A DNA stretch of 64,000 bases from Rhizomys pruinosus (Eukaryota; Chordata; Mammalia; Rodentia; Spalacidae). Below are positions 36,741 through 47,311 of this stretch, piece by piece; the stretch's first letter is position 1; each line of letters begins with the position of its first letter. Made by a program: the position numbers and the translations under genes. The notes under the pieces were generated by a model, which was not told where the DNA came from, made no database searches, and saw nothing but the letters and a program-made list of their open reading frames with translations. The stretch is taken from assembly GCA_009823505.1 (NCBI GenBank), contig VZQC01004693.1, forward strand, positions 4,261,861 through 4,325,860, in the 5' to 3' direction.

Positions 36741-36887
36741 AGGTCAGGCATCTGACACGTGACTTTAGTCCTAGCACTTGGAAGGCAGAGGCAGGCAGAT
36801 CTCTGTGAGGTGGAGGCCAGACTGTTCAATATAGTGAGTTCCGGGCCAGCCAGCTGGGGACCAGCCAGGGAAACCTTGTCTCAAAAC
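36741..36887 (+). mobile_element. B1 SINE, diverged
   Basis: aggtcaggcatctgacacg, ggaaggcagaggcaggcagatctctgtgag, and the end aaaccttgtctcaaaac. Confidence 0.8.

Positions 36888-36979
<92 letters not shown>
36888..36979 (+). repeat. (GATA)n microsatellite, about 92 bp
   Basis: About 22 GATA units with one short-phase break (gatgatagat) in the middle. It grew in the A-rich tail of the B1 before it. Confidence 0.97.
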
Positions 36980-37618
36980 TTTATCTTGGAAGACAAAGAA
37001 GTGAAACTGGTTAGGACTGGGGTGGGGGGAAACAAAAGAAATAAACTAGTGTGTTCTCCCCAATTTTCTTTTGACTTTATTGTGACTTTTCACTAAAAAT
37101 CAGAGAAAAAATAAAGTTAGAAGATGAATAGCTACTTTCATTCTTTCAAAAAAAGTCAAACGTCATCCAGTAAGCAGTGAATATTGACTCAGTCAGTACT
37201 TACTATATGAAGTAAGAAGCACTGTGCATACCATATTCTAAATGACAGGAATACAGTAATTTAAAAAAGACCAAACTCCTTTCTTCAAAAAGCTTATATT
37301 CCAGCAGGCTGAAGTAGATATTATTACTCCTGTATCAAAGATATAGAGGCTAAGCTCAGAAATGTAGCAAGTAACAAAAACAGCAAGATTTGAGATGCTG
37401 TTTTGTCCTGTAATAAAATCTATACTTGCTAGTTTCACACTATGAAAAACAAGGAGTAAGTTCTGTCCCTTTGCATTTTTACAGCTTCTGCCATAATAGA
37501 AGACTTTCTGACATGAACAGTGCCTTTAATGCCAAAAATACCTCCTTAAACTTAACTTGTAAAAGACAAAATTCGTTAAGCATCTCCATATCCTCTTGAC
37601 ATTCTTTAATATACTATT
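36980..37618. other. Single-copy DNA with an ancient relic
   Basis: The 37160-37400 part resembles old MIR/L2-type repeats (cagtcagtacttactatatg, gaggctaagctcagaaatgtagc). No gene. Confidence 0.4.
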
Positions 37619-37619
37619 T

Positions 37620-37762
37620 ACTTTTTTTTTTTTTTGGTCTTTTCGAGACAGGGTCTCCCTGTAGCCCCAGCTGTTCTGGAATTCACTCTGTAGACCAGGC
37701 TGGCCTTGAACTCACAAAGATCCGCCTGCCTCTGCCTCCCTAGTGCTAGGATTAAAGGCATG
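37620..37762 (-). mobile_element. B1 SINE, antisense, slightly 5'-truncated
   Basis: gagacagggtctccctgtagcc to gctaggattaaaggcatgt. The last 15 or so bases of the B1 head are missing. Confidence 0.9.
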
Positions 37763-38147
37763 TTAAATTGTATCGAAATTAAGCCATGAATAGTCTTGTC
37801 TCATTCACTGAATTGGGTGTTCCTATGGGCAGAAATTGTGTCTGACTAGCCAGTGTTTTCTAAAGAAACAGAGCTGATAAAAGAACTGGTCTTAAAGCGA
37901 GGGACTCTGGATAGGCTGAATAGAGTTCAGTGGATGAAGTTGCACTGAGGAACAGCTGAGGAGATTAATTTGGCACAATAGGCCTTAACACAGATGACAG
38001 AATGCATGAATTCCAGTGGGGGGGGGCAGGGGAGCTGTGGAAGGGTGCCAAAGAAGAAAAGGATATAAAGGCAATTAAGACTGGTTGAGCTGTATGGAAC
38101 ACATAAAAATGCAATAAAAATTATGCAAAAAAAAAATATATATATAT
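37763..38147. other. Unassigned; possible retroposon 3' end
   Basis: The end (cagaatgcatgaattccagtggg, a G run, then tgcaataaaaattatgc and an A/TA tail) has the L1-3'-end layout but is diverged. Confidence 0.4.
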
Positions 38148-38580
38148 GTGTGGATTTATTAGATTAACTTACAGGGTAGAGTCTGAGCAGTCCAACAACG
38201 ATTGTGCCACATAGGCTGAGAATCAGTAGTTGTTCAGTGCAAGAGTCTGGCTAACTCAGTAGTCTCAATCTGGTGCTGGAGTCCTGAAGGATTCCTGGAG
38301 TTCTGTTAGTCTTCAGTCTATGTTGGAATCCAAAGAAGTTGGTTCTACTAACAGGGAAGGAATGCCACAGCAACAAGATGATCTTACCAGAGGGAGAGAG
38401 GGCAAGCAACAAAGAGCAAAACTTCCCTCTGCCATGGCCTTTTCTACAGGCTGCCATCAGAAGTTAATGCTCATATTTAGGTTGGGTCCTCCAGCTTCAA
38501 ATGATCCAAGCAAGAAAGTCTCTCATTTCAGTTCATTCCAGATTCAGTAAGTTGACAACCAAGATTAGCCATTACAATGT
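38148..38580 (-). mobile_element. Rodent LTR-like repeat, probably antisense
   Basis: tggatttattagattaacttacagg, ccacagcaacaagatgatctt and gttgacaaccaagattagccattaca match a common rodent interspersed repeat whose family I cannot name by eye. The minus strand would end in aataaatcca. Confidence 0.45.
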
Positions 38581-38852
38581 CTTATCTGTATTGTGGCAGC
38601 AGCAGTATCTGGCTCTGGCAAGAGTAAAGACCTGTGTGTAATAGTTTGCAAAGTCTCACATATTGGAAATGCACTGGATAACATCCTCTGGCTTCTTCTC
38701 ACCATACTCCATACATCCTGAAAGATTCTTGGTGAAGTTTGGCTGTCCTGAACTAATTTGATTTTTTTTGTCTGCAGAGTGAGAATACCATTGCCAAAAG
38801 AGAGACAGACAGCTCATTTTTCAGATGGATCTTTTATTTCTTCTATAATACT
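38581..38852. other. Unassigned spacer
   Basis: Nothing recognised. Confidence 0.4.
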
Positions 38853-38853
38853 T

Positions 38854-39044
38854 CTTTTTTTTATTATTTATTTCTGTATGCATATGAATGTACTGTCTAC
38901 ATGCAGGTCTGTGCACCCGTGTCGTGCAATGCCGCGGAGGTCAGAAGAGGGTCTCGGATTCCCCTGGAACTGGAGTTCTCCTGGAATTGGAGTTACAGAC
39001 GGCTCTCAGCCGCCATGTGGGTGCTGGGGATCGAATCTGGGTCC
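38854..39044 (-). mobile_element. B2-type SINE, antisense, 5'-truncated
   Basis: Tail to B box only; the tRNA-like head (A box) is missing after cgaatctgggtcc. Double-unit subtype. Confidence 0.9.
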
Positions 39045-39838
39045 TTCTAACTACTCTGGAGAATTCTTCTCATGATGTGTTGCAGTTGATAAAATACTTT
39101 CATGTATTTAAACACATGTGTTTACTACAAGAAGTGGGCAGGGCAAGTTTTACTTTCCCCATTTTGTCCTCTATTGCATAGTAGGTGACTACAAATAACA
39201 ATGAAGGACTGTGTATTTCAAAAACCTAGATGAAACATTACATAATGTACACATGTATCAAACATCATATGGTAGCCCATTAGTAATCCAATTTTAATGC
39301 TTTATGTATAAGCTAACATCATGGCTAATATTATAAAATTAACATAACAATAAATGATTTCTTCTGCTTGAAAATGTACAAGTACAACAATAGTGAGGGT
39401 GTCCTGACTCTTTAGCCCATCAAGCTTTGATGATGAAGGAACATGGCAAGAAACTTTCAGCAATAAAACACAGATCCAGATAGAACCCCTAAGTGTCTAG
39501 CTAAACAAAGATTCATTTAGAAACATGAGATCATGTTTACAGTTTGGAGAAAGAGGTTGAAACAATGTGATTCACAATATAATTATACCTTTTTATCACT
39601 TCTTTCTTAAGATTGGCTTCTCCTAAACAGGATCTTAATCTATTGAGGTGCACTATTAAAATGTTAAAGCATCACTGTATCTTAATGCTTTTTTTGGTAT
39701 CACAAGTTTAATTTATGTTACTTTGATGCTATGTGTACTCTAAAGTTAAACTTAAAATAAAATTTTTAAAAAGTAAATAAATGGTCTAACTTCAAAAAGA
39801 AGTGAAATGTTCTAACTTCTGACTTTGTTGAACCACAT
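39045..39838. other. Single-copy AT-rich DNA
   Basis: No gene recognised. Confidence 0.4.
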
Positions 39839-39840
39839 TG

Positions 39841-40019
39841 TTTTATTTTATTTTATTTTATTTTATTTTTATTTTTTGTCTTTTCTAGACAGGGTCTCCC
39901 TGTAGCCCCAGCTGGCCTGGAACTCACATTGTAGACCAGGCTGGCCTTGAACTCACAAAGATCCACTTGCCTCTGCTTCCCAAGTGCTAAGACTAAAGGT
40001 GTGCGCCACCACACCAGGC
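39841..40019 (-). mobile_element. B1 SINE, antisense, with (TTTTA)n tail
   Basis: A pentanucleotide tail at 39841-39876, then tctagacagggtctccctgtagcc to gtgcgccaccacaccaggc. The tgttttatttt flank recurs after the element. Confidence 0.9.
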
Positions 40020-40029
40020 TTGTTTTATT

Positions 40030-40508
40030 TTTTAATACTGCTTTGTAGTATGTTTATATTTTGTGACCATTTGATTTGCTTTTTTTTTTATTTTGAAAAC
40101 CTCTAAATATTGCTCAGAGAAAATTTATGTGAAATCTACCCTTAAACTATACTTAAAGTGAAATAATATTTGGTAGAAAGAATGTTCAACTCTCAACTTG
40201 TTTAAAAATGTTAATAAAAATGCTCATTAGCTCTAATAGCATCAAAAAAGAGGGGAAAAGTACAAAAGTCAAATTGGTTTTCACTTTGTTTATAACATTC
40301 GAAGTTAAAATGATTTGTGGTTACTGGACATCAACAACAAGTTAGAAATAAAATATAAATTATTACACAGACATCATTGCCTGTGCTGGGCTTTGAACAT
40401 AAATGCCTGTAAATGTTTGAAATGTGAGATATGCCAAGACCCCTTATAGACTATGAATGCATATCGATAATGATTTATATTTACTCAAATTTTCAAAAAG
40501 TTTTTTTA
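40030..40508. other. Single-copy AT-rich DNA
   Basis: No gene recognised. Confidence 0.4.
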
Positions 40509-40510
40509 TA

Positions 40511-40590
40511 AGACTAAGGATGTAGCTCAGTGTTAGAACACTTGCCTAAGGTGTATAAGACCCTGGGTTCTATCTCCAACACCACAAAGG
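40511..40590 (+). mobile_element. ID-type SINE (tRNA-Ala related)
   Basis: aaggatgtagctcagtgttagaacacttgcctaag and accctgggttctatctccaac follow the ID consensus with A and B boxes. Diverged. Confidence 0.75.
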
Positions 40591-40656
40591 ACAAGGTTTT
40601 TCCTTAAATGTTTCCTGAAACCCTAGTGCTGCTGATAGTGCTTAAGAATAAAACCC

Positions 40657-40892
40657 GGGGCTGGAGAGATGGCTCTGACTGCTCTTTCAGAGGACGCGGG
40701 TTCAATTCCAAGCACCCACATGGCAGCTAAGAACCAGTCTTTAACTCCAGTTCCAGGGGAATCCAATGCACTCTTCTGACCTCTGCAGCATTGTACGACA
40801 GGGGTACACAAACCTACATGCAGACAGTATACTCATTCACATAAGAAGTAAAAAAAGAAAAAAAAAAGAGAAAAAAGAAAAAAAAAAAAAAC
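40657..40892 (+). mobile_element. B2-type SINE with A-box deletion, single-unit subtype
   Basis: The head reads gggctggagagatggctctgactgctc: the stretch with the A box (cagcggttaagagcaccga) is missing. The B box and one ctccagttccagggg unit remain, and the tail is A-rich. Confidence 0.88.
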
Positions 40893-42630
40893 CAAGCCTT
40901 GGCACAATGATTGAATTTGAAGAGTTCCTCATGTATGTATGTCTTATTTCTCAAAACTGAAAAGGGTGTTAAGCAGTATTTCAAGTTTTTGATTCTCATT
41001 TTCAATACCTTCATGGCTTCAAAAACATTTTAATGGTTAATATTAGGTATGTGATTTTATTAAGATCCAATATGTTTAATTAAAATTCCTTTATTCAATT
41101 TCTTGATCATTTATTTTCTTCTTATATTGGCTATAAAATCATTTTCAAATATGCCTGGCATCAAGGGTGGAAAATAACTCTTAATCATTTGAAATTTTGA
41201 GGCATATTAGACAAGTCATTAATGTAAAATCCAGAAACCATAAGAAGGTAAATGGGACCTATTAATAAGCAAATTTTTATAAACTAAAATTGGCAATGCT
41301 TGAAAAATCATTGTCAATTATTCTCAAGGTTCATTTCAGGTTTCCTAATGCCAAGTCTTGGATTCAGACAAAGTATTCTTAATAACTTTTGAAATGCCCA
41401 AATATGTGTTATATCGAATACTATTATGATAAAAAGGTATAAAATGAGATAACAGATGAGTCATCTTGTTGACTGGCCGACTGGTTGGATGGGTGATTGA
41501 TTAGTTGGCTGACTAGCTCATTGTCCAGGATATTAGGCAAGCCATGGCTTTCTCAGATAATGACAGATGAACAGAAAAGAAAGTGAAAATGCACGTCTCT
41601 TATGTCCTAATCTTAGAGTCACTACACCCAGTAATCAACATCCAATTAGACAAAGCAAATTTCACAGTCAAGCCAAAGTCAAGGGGTTATGGTTGTATCA
41701 TGTAAATGGGTTCAGGAAGCAGTACAAAAATTTGGACCCACAATTCTTTTAAAACCATAAAGCCTTCTGCTTACAGGCCATCTTGTAAGACTAACATGCT
41801 ACAGTTACACTTTGTGTTTGCAATATCTTGCTGTTATTTGGGCAGCACTAATGTTTGTACATACAACACACCACCAAACACTGGCATCCTGAGACACTCC
41901 ATGGTAAGTAAGACATGTTTTAAAATGACATGCAACTAGCTATCCACCAGATTCATGGGAAACAAAGAGTCTGTCTGTTACCGGGATGTTAAAATCCCAT
42001 CTGTTGCCACAGTTCACCAAGAATTCAACTCCTAGAGTGAAAAGAGACACTGTTCATTCAGTTTAGAGAAAGCACATTCTAGAGGACCTCAGCCATAATT
42101 CTGATGTAAAACATTTTGGGCTAAAGCAGGTCCTTCTATAGGCATAAGAGATTATTAAAATTAAGTTTTCAAAGGCTGTGCTTTGGGGCAATACGTGGGT
42201 TGTGGAGAGAAGTAACGTCCCAGCCCAGGCCAGTCAGGCAGCACAAGAAGCCTTGGGCCTCCGAAGAGATCCACCATGCCAAGTCAGCTAGACAAGCTGT
42301 AACGGGTTCCTTAGCCAAAAGGGACCTCAGGATCCTGTGTGGCTCTGTAGTGTATGTTATAGACATGTGTGGAATAAAATACAGCAGGCCTCATTCTCAT
42401 ACAAATCTGAGCTTTATGGTTGCATGAGTCCCTTCTGTTACTTTTATAAAACTATCCTAGTGATCCATGAAGCATCACTGAGCCAAGCATAATCAGAAGC
42501 CGATATCCAAAATGGGCCCAAATCAGGTCAGTAGCAGCTCTTCCCAAACATCACTAATAACATTAAAGTGATTTCTTGCTTTTTAAAGTGGGATGGCACC
42601 CATTCAGAGTTATTAAAAAAGTAGACACTG
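40893..42630. other. Long single-copy stretch
   Basis: 1.7 kb without a recognised SINE or L1. A quasi-repetitive gactggccgactggttgg / ttggctgactagctc run lies at 41468-41525. 42170-42400 is less AT-rich with short open frames, but no gene was recognised. Confidence 0.4.
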
Positions 42631-42643
42631 TATGCAACTAGAC

Positions 42644-42882
42644 TTTTTTTTTTTATTTATTTTTTACGTGTATAAGTGTACTGTCTGCATGTAGGTCTGT
42701 GCACCCATGTCGTGCAATGCTGCGGAGGTCAGAAGAGGGTGTCAGATTCCCCTGGAACTGGAGTTCTCCTGGAATTAGAGTTACAGACGGTTCTCAGCCA
42801 CCATGTGGGTGCTAGGAATCAAACCCAGGTCCTCTGCAAGAGCAGTTGGTGCTCTTAACCGCTAGGCCATCTCTCCAGCCCC
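42644..42882 (-). mobile_element. B2-type SINE, antisense (first of tandem pair)
   Basis: Complete double-unit copy. The flank gcaactagact precedes it and gcaattagact follows at 42883. Confidence 0.92.
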
Positions 42883-42893
42883 GCAATTAGACT

Positions 42894-43139
42894 TTTTTTT
42901 TTTTTAATTTTATTTATTTCGGTATGTGCATGAATGTACTGTCTGCATGCAGGTTTGTGCACCCGTGTCGTGCAATGCCGCGGAGGTCAGAGAGGGTGTC
43001 AGACTCCCCTGGAACTGGAGTTCTCCTGGAATTGGAGCTTCAGACGGTTCTCGGCCGCCATGTGGGTGCTGGGGATCGAACCCAGGTCCTCTGTAAGAGC
43101 GGTTGGTGCTCTTAACCGCTAGGCCATCTCTCCAGCCAA
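42894..43139 (-). mobile_element. B2-type SINE, antisense (second of tandem pair)
   Basis: Complete copy with the same orientation. gcaattagact lies on both sides (42883-42893, 43142-43152), so the same target sequence was used twice. Confidence 0.92.
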
Positions 43140-43152
43140 CCGCAATTAGACT

Positions 43153-43400
43153 CTTTAAAATTTATTAAAAGGGCATGAAAATAAAAGATGAGACCATATA
43201 TCCTTCATCTGTATCTATGGAAATTATCAAACATAAAAAATGTCATAATTAAGTCTCACATGGTAACATTTTCTGAATAGTGATTTCTAGCACAGACCCC
43301 TTAACTACCAGTTTCTAGCAAAACAGAGTTCAGTATATTGGGCTCAAATGAAATATTAGTCTTTACTTTTATAATATGTCAACTACAATAAAAAGAGATT
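43153..43400. other. Spacer
   Basis: AT-rich, nothing recognised. Confidence 0.4.
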
Positions 43401-43404
43401 GACT

Positions 43405-43998
43405 CATTGGTTGGCGAATGGTTCCCTCATTTGTGGAAGCTAACACCAAATCCCCAGTTGAAAGGCAAGCTGAACAACATTATCGTTATATTTCTTTTTA
43501 TCTGAAAGCAATTGTCTTGTTATAATGTAAACCTCTTAACGGGCTCTAGAATCGACCTATCACTTATTTTCAGACTCTGTAATTACTGTATATGGGTGGA
43601 AGGTACATATTCATATTTTAGAGTAATATAAAATTAAAGGGGAAAAACGTGAATTCTTAAACATATTTTGGAATTAACATACAGTTTATTCTCAGAGGTC
43701 ATAATTGTGATACATATGTAATTGTTATATAGGCATATGTTGGAGCAATACAAAGGGGAGGGAAAAACAACAACAAATACTGGGTCAAAGAACTGAATGA
43801 TACAGTTAAACTCTGCCCAAAACAACAAGCCTCTGCAATGAAAAACTTTGGAAAGACTGAGAGAAAGATGAAAGACATGTATGGCAGAAGGCATGAACAG
43901 GGGTGGGGTGGGGGCAGGGAGAGGGGAATGTGTCTAAATTGGACAGAAAGATAATGAATGAAATACACAAATCATCAATAAAAGTATATTAAAAAAAG
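43405..43998 (+). mobile_element. L1 3'UTR and 3' end
   Basis: Parallel to 34370-34800: gaatggttccctcatttgtgg, gttgaaaggcaagctgaac, a G-rich run at 43893-43926, and the end catcaataaaagtatatt. Confidence 0.88.
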
Positions 43999-44122
43999 AG
44001 ATGGACTCATCCTTTATTTAAAGTGAACACAATTATATAGAATTTGATTGTGATCACCCTCATCTTCATTATTATCAATTGCTGGAACAAAGACTGCATG
44101 CAGGCTAGAACACACATACACA

Positions 44123-44162
<40 letters not shown>
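44123..44162 (+). repeat. (AAAT)n microsatellite
   Basis: About nine AAAT units. Confidence 0.95.
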
Positions 44163-44164
<2 letters not shown>

Positions 44165-44369
44165 CTGATCTGTTGAATTTTAGAACCAGTTTCTCAATTC
44201 TATGTGAAAACAATCCTAATTTAGTATGTAACACACAGCTTTCTCTTTACTGGTCTGACTACTTACTGCAAATAAAAAGATTGTGAAAGGTGCCACAACG
44301 ATTAGATATTTGAGTGGCCAGTTACTGAGCACTTACATGTCAGGCCTTCCTGAAGGACTTTTTAATATG

Positions 44370-44490
44370 CCAGTGAACCTTCCTGGCCAGCCTAGAAGAG
44401 AAGCTCTACAGCTCTGATTTTATAAAGGCAGCAATTGAAGATTAGACACATTAAAGAACCTGCCCAAAGTTTATACTTAACAAACGAAGC
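44370..44490 (+). repeat. MIR-like relic
   Basis: gattttataaaggcagcaattgaag and aagaacctgcccaaagtttatac follow the MIR core. Confidence 0.5.
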
Positions 44491-44885
44491 TGGCATGGCA
44501 GGCAGAGAGGGCTGGCAGTCTCCAAAATATTACAAGGATTCCTCACATATGAAGCAGCCCAATGCAAGATTTATCATGTCACAATATTTTCGAAGTAGTA
44601 GCTAAGGCCAGCAGACTCGATCGAGGGACAAGAATGACGCCCAAGATCATTATCAAGCAGTTTCATTGTGTTAATAATATTGGGGATACAAAAAAAGGCT
44701 GATAAAGTCCTTAAAAGAAGCTAGCTCCTTGCTACTATTGTGTCTTCCCTCTCTCTCCCATATTTTACCTTTGGGACATAAATGAACATGTTCATGTAAA
44801 ATAGAAGGTCAGATTTCTATTCCTTGTGCTAGCTGAAAACACCCGGGGTTCCAGAATCAGAGGTCTTGGAGAAAAAAATAATCAC

Positions 44886-44953
44886 GCAAAGCAAAGCAAA
44901 ACAAAACAAACAAAAAACCAGCTTGATAGCTTGGGGATGAAAGGTGCTTTATT
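44886..44953 (-). terminator. Polyadenylation signal and U/GU-rich downstream element
   Basis: On the minus strand AATAAA lies at 44953-44948, about 120 nt after the TAA stop. It is followed within 25-65 nt by a T/GT-rich run (reverse complement of the caaagcaaaacaaaac tract). This is the standard mammalian arrangement. Cleavage would fall near 44925-44935 and give an mRNA of roughly 0.5 kb. Confidence 0.55.
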
Positions 44954-45070
44954 GACAAAGGCATCAAGGCTCCTAGAAGACACAGCAGGATTCAGGACGC
45001 TTACAGAAGCGTGTTTTAAGTGACAGTGTGGCCCCTCTTAGAGCACGAGGCTATTTAGTTCTCTGGCTTC

Positions 45071-45658
45071 TTAGGCTGGAGATGGAAGTGAGGTGAGCTC
45101 AGGACTCGCCTGAGCCTCAGATCCAGGCAGCTGGAACAAACGGTTTGCTGCCAGAGCTTGCTGGGGAGGTTTGCTGCCCGCGGAGAAGCGGATGTCCCAC
45201 TCGCGCCCCTCCCACGGAGGCTTCTCCCGCTGAGCAAGACCACAGCCAGGATCTCCTTCAGTCTCCAGCAGGTACAAGTTTGGTTTTGTGGTGGCACCTG
45301 CACTGTGGAGCCCAGGCGGTAGGCGTGCCGGGCTGACACTCTCTGGGTAAACAAAATGGAAATTGGTACTATAGAAAGGAGAGGACTTAGGGGAAGCCCC
45401 CTCCTAACCCAGAAAGCTGGAGAGCCTGACCCGCAAGAAGTAGAATGAAACAGAGTGGCACGGGTGAGGCGTTGTGTTTTTCTAAGCGACTGCCCACCCG
45501 AGGAGGATCTTTTCTTTAATCAGCTAAAAAAGCAAAACACCGCGCCTTCCCCGATGGCTTCCCCAGTGCGGGGTCACCCAGCTCTTACCTTTGGGCAGTC
45601 TTCTATGGAGCGCCCCCTTGGTTAACTCTCTGTTATCAAGTGACCAGGTTCCAGTCAT
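45071..45658 (-). CDS. Predicted two-exon gene, 113-residue protein of unknown function
   Basis: Spliced CDS read on the minus strand: exon 1 is 45658-45589, exon 2 is 45342-45071. The ATG at 45658 has an in-frame TAG seven codons upstream (45679-45677). Exon 1 ends in AAAG|GTAAGAG, a near-ideal donor. The intron of 246 bp ends TTTACCCAG at 45343. The join is phase 1 (split codon 24, Glu) and the frame stays open to TAA at 45073-45071. The protein starts MTGTWSLDNRELTKG, has a charged, aromatic central block at about residues 62-79 (REKPPWEGREWDIRFSAG) and a Ser/Pro-rich end. I see no signal peptide, membrane segment or known domain, so it is probably soluble. The exon 2 frame has high GC at third positions, as expected of coding DNA. 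I do not recognise the family. An alternative acceptor (TTTCTATAG, intron end 45368) would put exon 2 in another open frame ending at 45055. Exon 1 also has a good acceptor-like tract upstream, so it could be internal to a longer gene. The model is inferred from sequence only. Confidence 0.6.
45343..45588 (-). other. Predicted GT-AG intron
   Basis: The donor is GTAAGAG directly after AAAG. The acceptor TTTACCCAG follows a moderate pyrimidine tract, and a second, more pyrimidine-rich acceptor (CTCCTTTCTATAG) lies 26 bp upstream. Reading through the donor meets TGA within five codons, so the protein needs splicing. At 246 bp it is short for a mammalian intron but above the minimum. Confidence 0.55.
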
Positions 45659-45699
45659 CTGAACTGCTCTAATACCCTAAGGAAGCTAGTGGCTGAGTA

Positions 45700-45720
45700 G
45701 GAAAGGAGGCGGGGCCCTTT
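45700..45720 (-). promoter_or_regulatory. GC box, candidate promoter of the two-exon gene
   Basis: The minus strand reads ggccccgcctcc about 45-60 bp upstream of the predicted ATG, an Sp1/KLF-type GC box. No TATA box is visible. The surrounding 45170-45720 holds the densest CpG cluster of the window, consistent with a TATA-less CpG promoter. The same stretch also contains a polypyrimidine-AG (cctcctttcctactcag), so part of it could instead be a splice acceptor. Confidence 0.4.
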
Positions 45721-45824
45721 GCAAGTCCACATGTGGCAGGTATGTGGCTTCTTAGGGCCCTTGAGATGGACAAATGTTCTTCCTCTACTTCATGTTAAGC
45801 CTTTGCCCAAAACCTAATGTCTTA

Positions 45825-45827
45825 ATT

Positions 45828-45866
<39 letters not shown>

Positions 45867-45990
45867 TTTGTATGTTTGTTTTGAGACAGGATCTCCCTGT
45901 AACCCCAACTGGCCTGGAATTCACTATGTAGATCAGTCTAGCCTCCCTCTCACAGAGATCTGCTCACCTATCTCCTTGCCACCGTGCCTG
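45825..45990 (-). mobile_element. B1 SINE, antisense, with (TTTA)n tail
   Basis: ttttgagacaggatctccctgtaacc, then diverged antisense B1 to gccaccgtgcctg. The tail microsatellite is 45826-45869. Confidence 0.85.
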
Positions 45991-47025
45991 TTCTAATGTC
46001 TTAATTTGGGGTGGATTCTTCTAAGAAAAATGCACCTGAAGCTACTGCTAAAGAATAAAATATAAACATGAAATTATTTTCGATTTGAGGCATCCATAAA
46101 TATTTCAGTAAACTTGGCTCAGCACAGATTTAGAGGGGGTGGGTTTCAGTGAATATTTTCTTAACTCTGATTTCACATTTTCTAAGTAAACAGTGACCTG
46201 TCAGTATGATGTAATGGGAAGTGACGGTTGTAAGAAGTTGCTGGTGATGATAGCCTGCTATTTGTGTTTCATTTGGATCTTGACATTTGCTTAATGTCAC
46301 AACTGAATTTGCTTTTGCAGAGCAGTCATATCCTCGTCTGCTGCCTTGTGTCTGTGACAAGATAATTACAAGGACAGTATTGCTTCACACAGCCCAAACA
46401 ATTGGGTTGTTAAAGTGCTCCAAACAATCCTGTTTTGAGAAAATGTTTTTTCTTGCCTTGTAAATAAAGTACCAGCAATGCACAGACCATGTGTTTCTGA
46501 AATAATGTAGACTGTTAAAATAAGCTTGAATAGGGAGGGAAAGAACATACACGGCACTTCATGAAGGAGCCAGGAACAGTTCTAGGGGCTCCAAGAAGCT
46601 GGGAGAGGGATAGCATGAGGTAGAATTCCCTCAAATAATGGAGAAAGTCCAGCATCTATTTTAAGAAACCTGTAGAATGTCAGGGAAGCGGTAGACTGAG
46701 TGTCTGAGGGGAAGTTATCATCCTGCCTGACCCACTCCACACCCTAGCTTACTACTTTAGCCCTGGATCAGCACACAGGGTTCTTCCTCCATTGGCCCAT
46801 TGGAAGCCCATTGGATCTGAGAGTCAGAAGGAATTCTGGTCAGAAGCCCTAGGTTTAGTATAAGGACAGTCACAACTCCCACTCCACAACAGATGAGAAA
46901 GACTTCTTTTCCCTGAAGAGGACAGATGCCTGCCTTTCACCATGACAGTCGATCTCCACTCCAGAAATTTAAAAGAAACTGCTCTTTGAGGTAGATCACT
47001 ACATAGGATACATATAAAACAACTT
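45991..47025. other. Single-copy DNA
   Basis: Lies upstream of the predicted minus-strand gene. No repeat or exon recognised. Confidence 0.4.
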
Positions 47026-47027
47026 TT

Positions 47028-47168
47028 CAGACCAAGAGTGATGGCACACACATTTAATCCTGGCAGAAACAGTCATGTTTCTATTTCTGTGAGATAGAGG
47101 CCAGCTCAGTTTCCATAGTGAGTTCCAGGCCAGCTGGGACTACAGGGAGACCCTATCTCAAAAAGGAA
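47028..47168 (+). mobile_element. B1 SINE, diverged
   Basis: gatggcacacacatttaatcc, gtgagttccaggccagctgg and gggagaccctatctc. Confidence 0.8.
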
Positions 47169-47311
47169 AGAAAAACTTTTTATACCAAGGAAATGATATA
47201 ACATTGTGTACTATTAAAGCATTTTATTTCATAAAATCTATTTTTGTGGTTCTAAAAGGTAGAAGGGAAATTTATGTTAAAGTCACATATAATTAAAAAA
47301 AATTATTCCTT

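Larger units (their letters stand above)
43999..44880. other. Single-copy DNA with microsatellite and MIR relic
   Basis: Holds the AAAT run and the MIR-like relic listed separately. It lies just downstream of the predicted gene. Confidence 0.4.

Noticed and set aside
36888..36979. Regularly spaced short repeats
   Set aside because: A simple GATA microsatellite without spacers; not a CRISPR array, and the genome is mammalian.
40511..40590. tRNA-like sequence with A and B boxes
   Set aside because: It matches the ID SINE consensus rather than a tRNA gene. The B2 heads were likewise not called as tRNAs.
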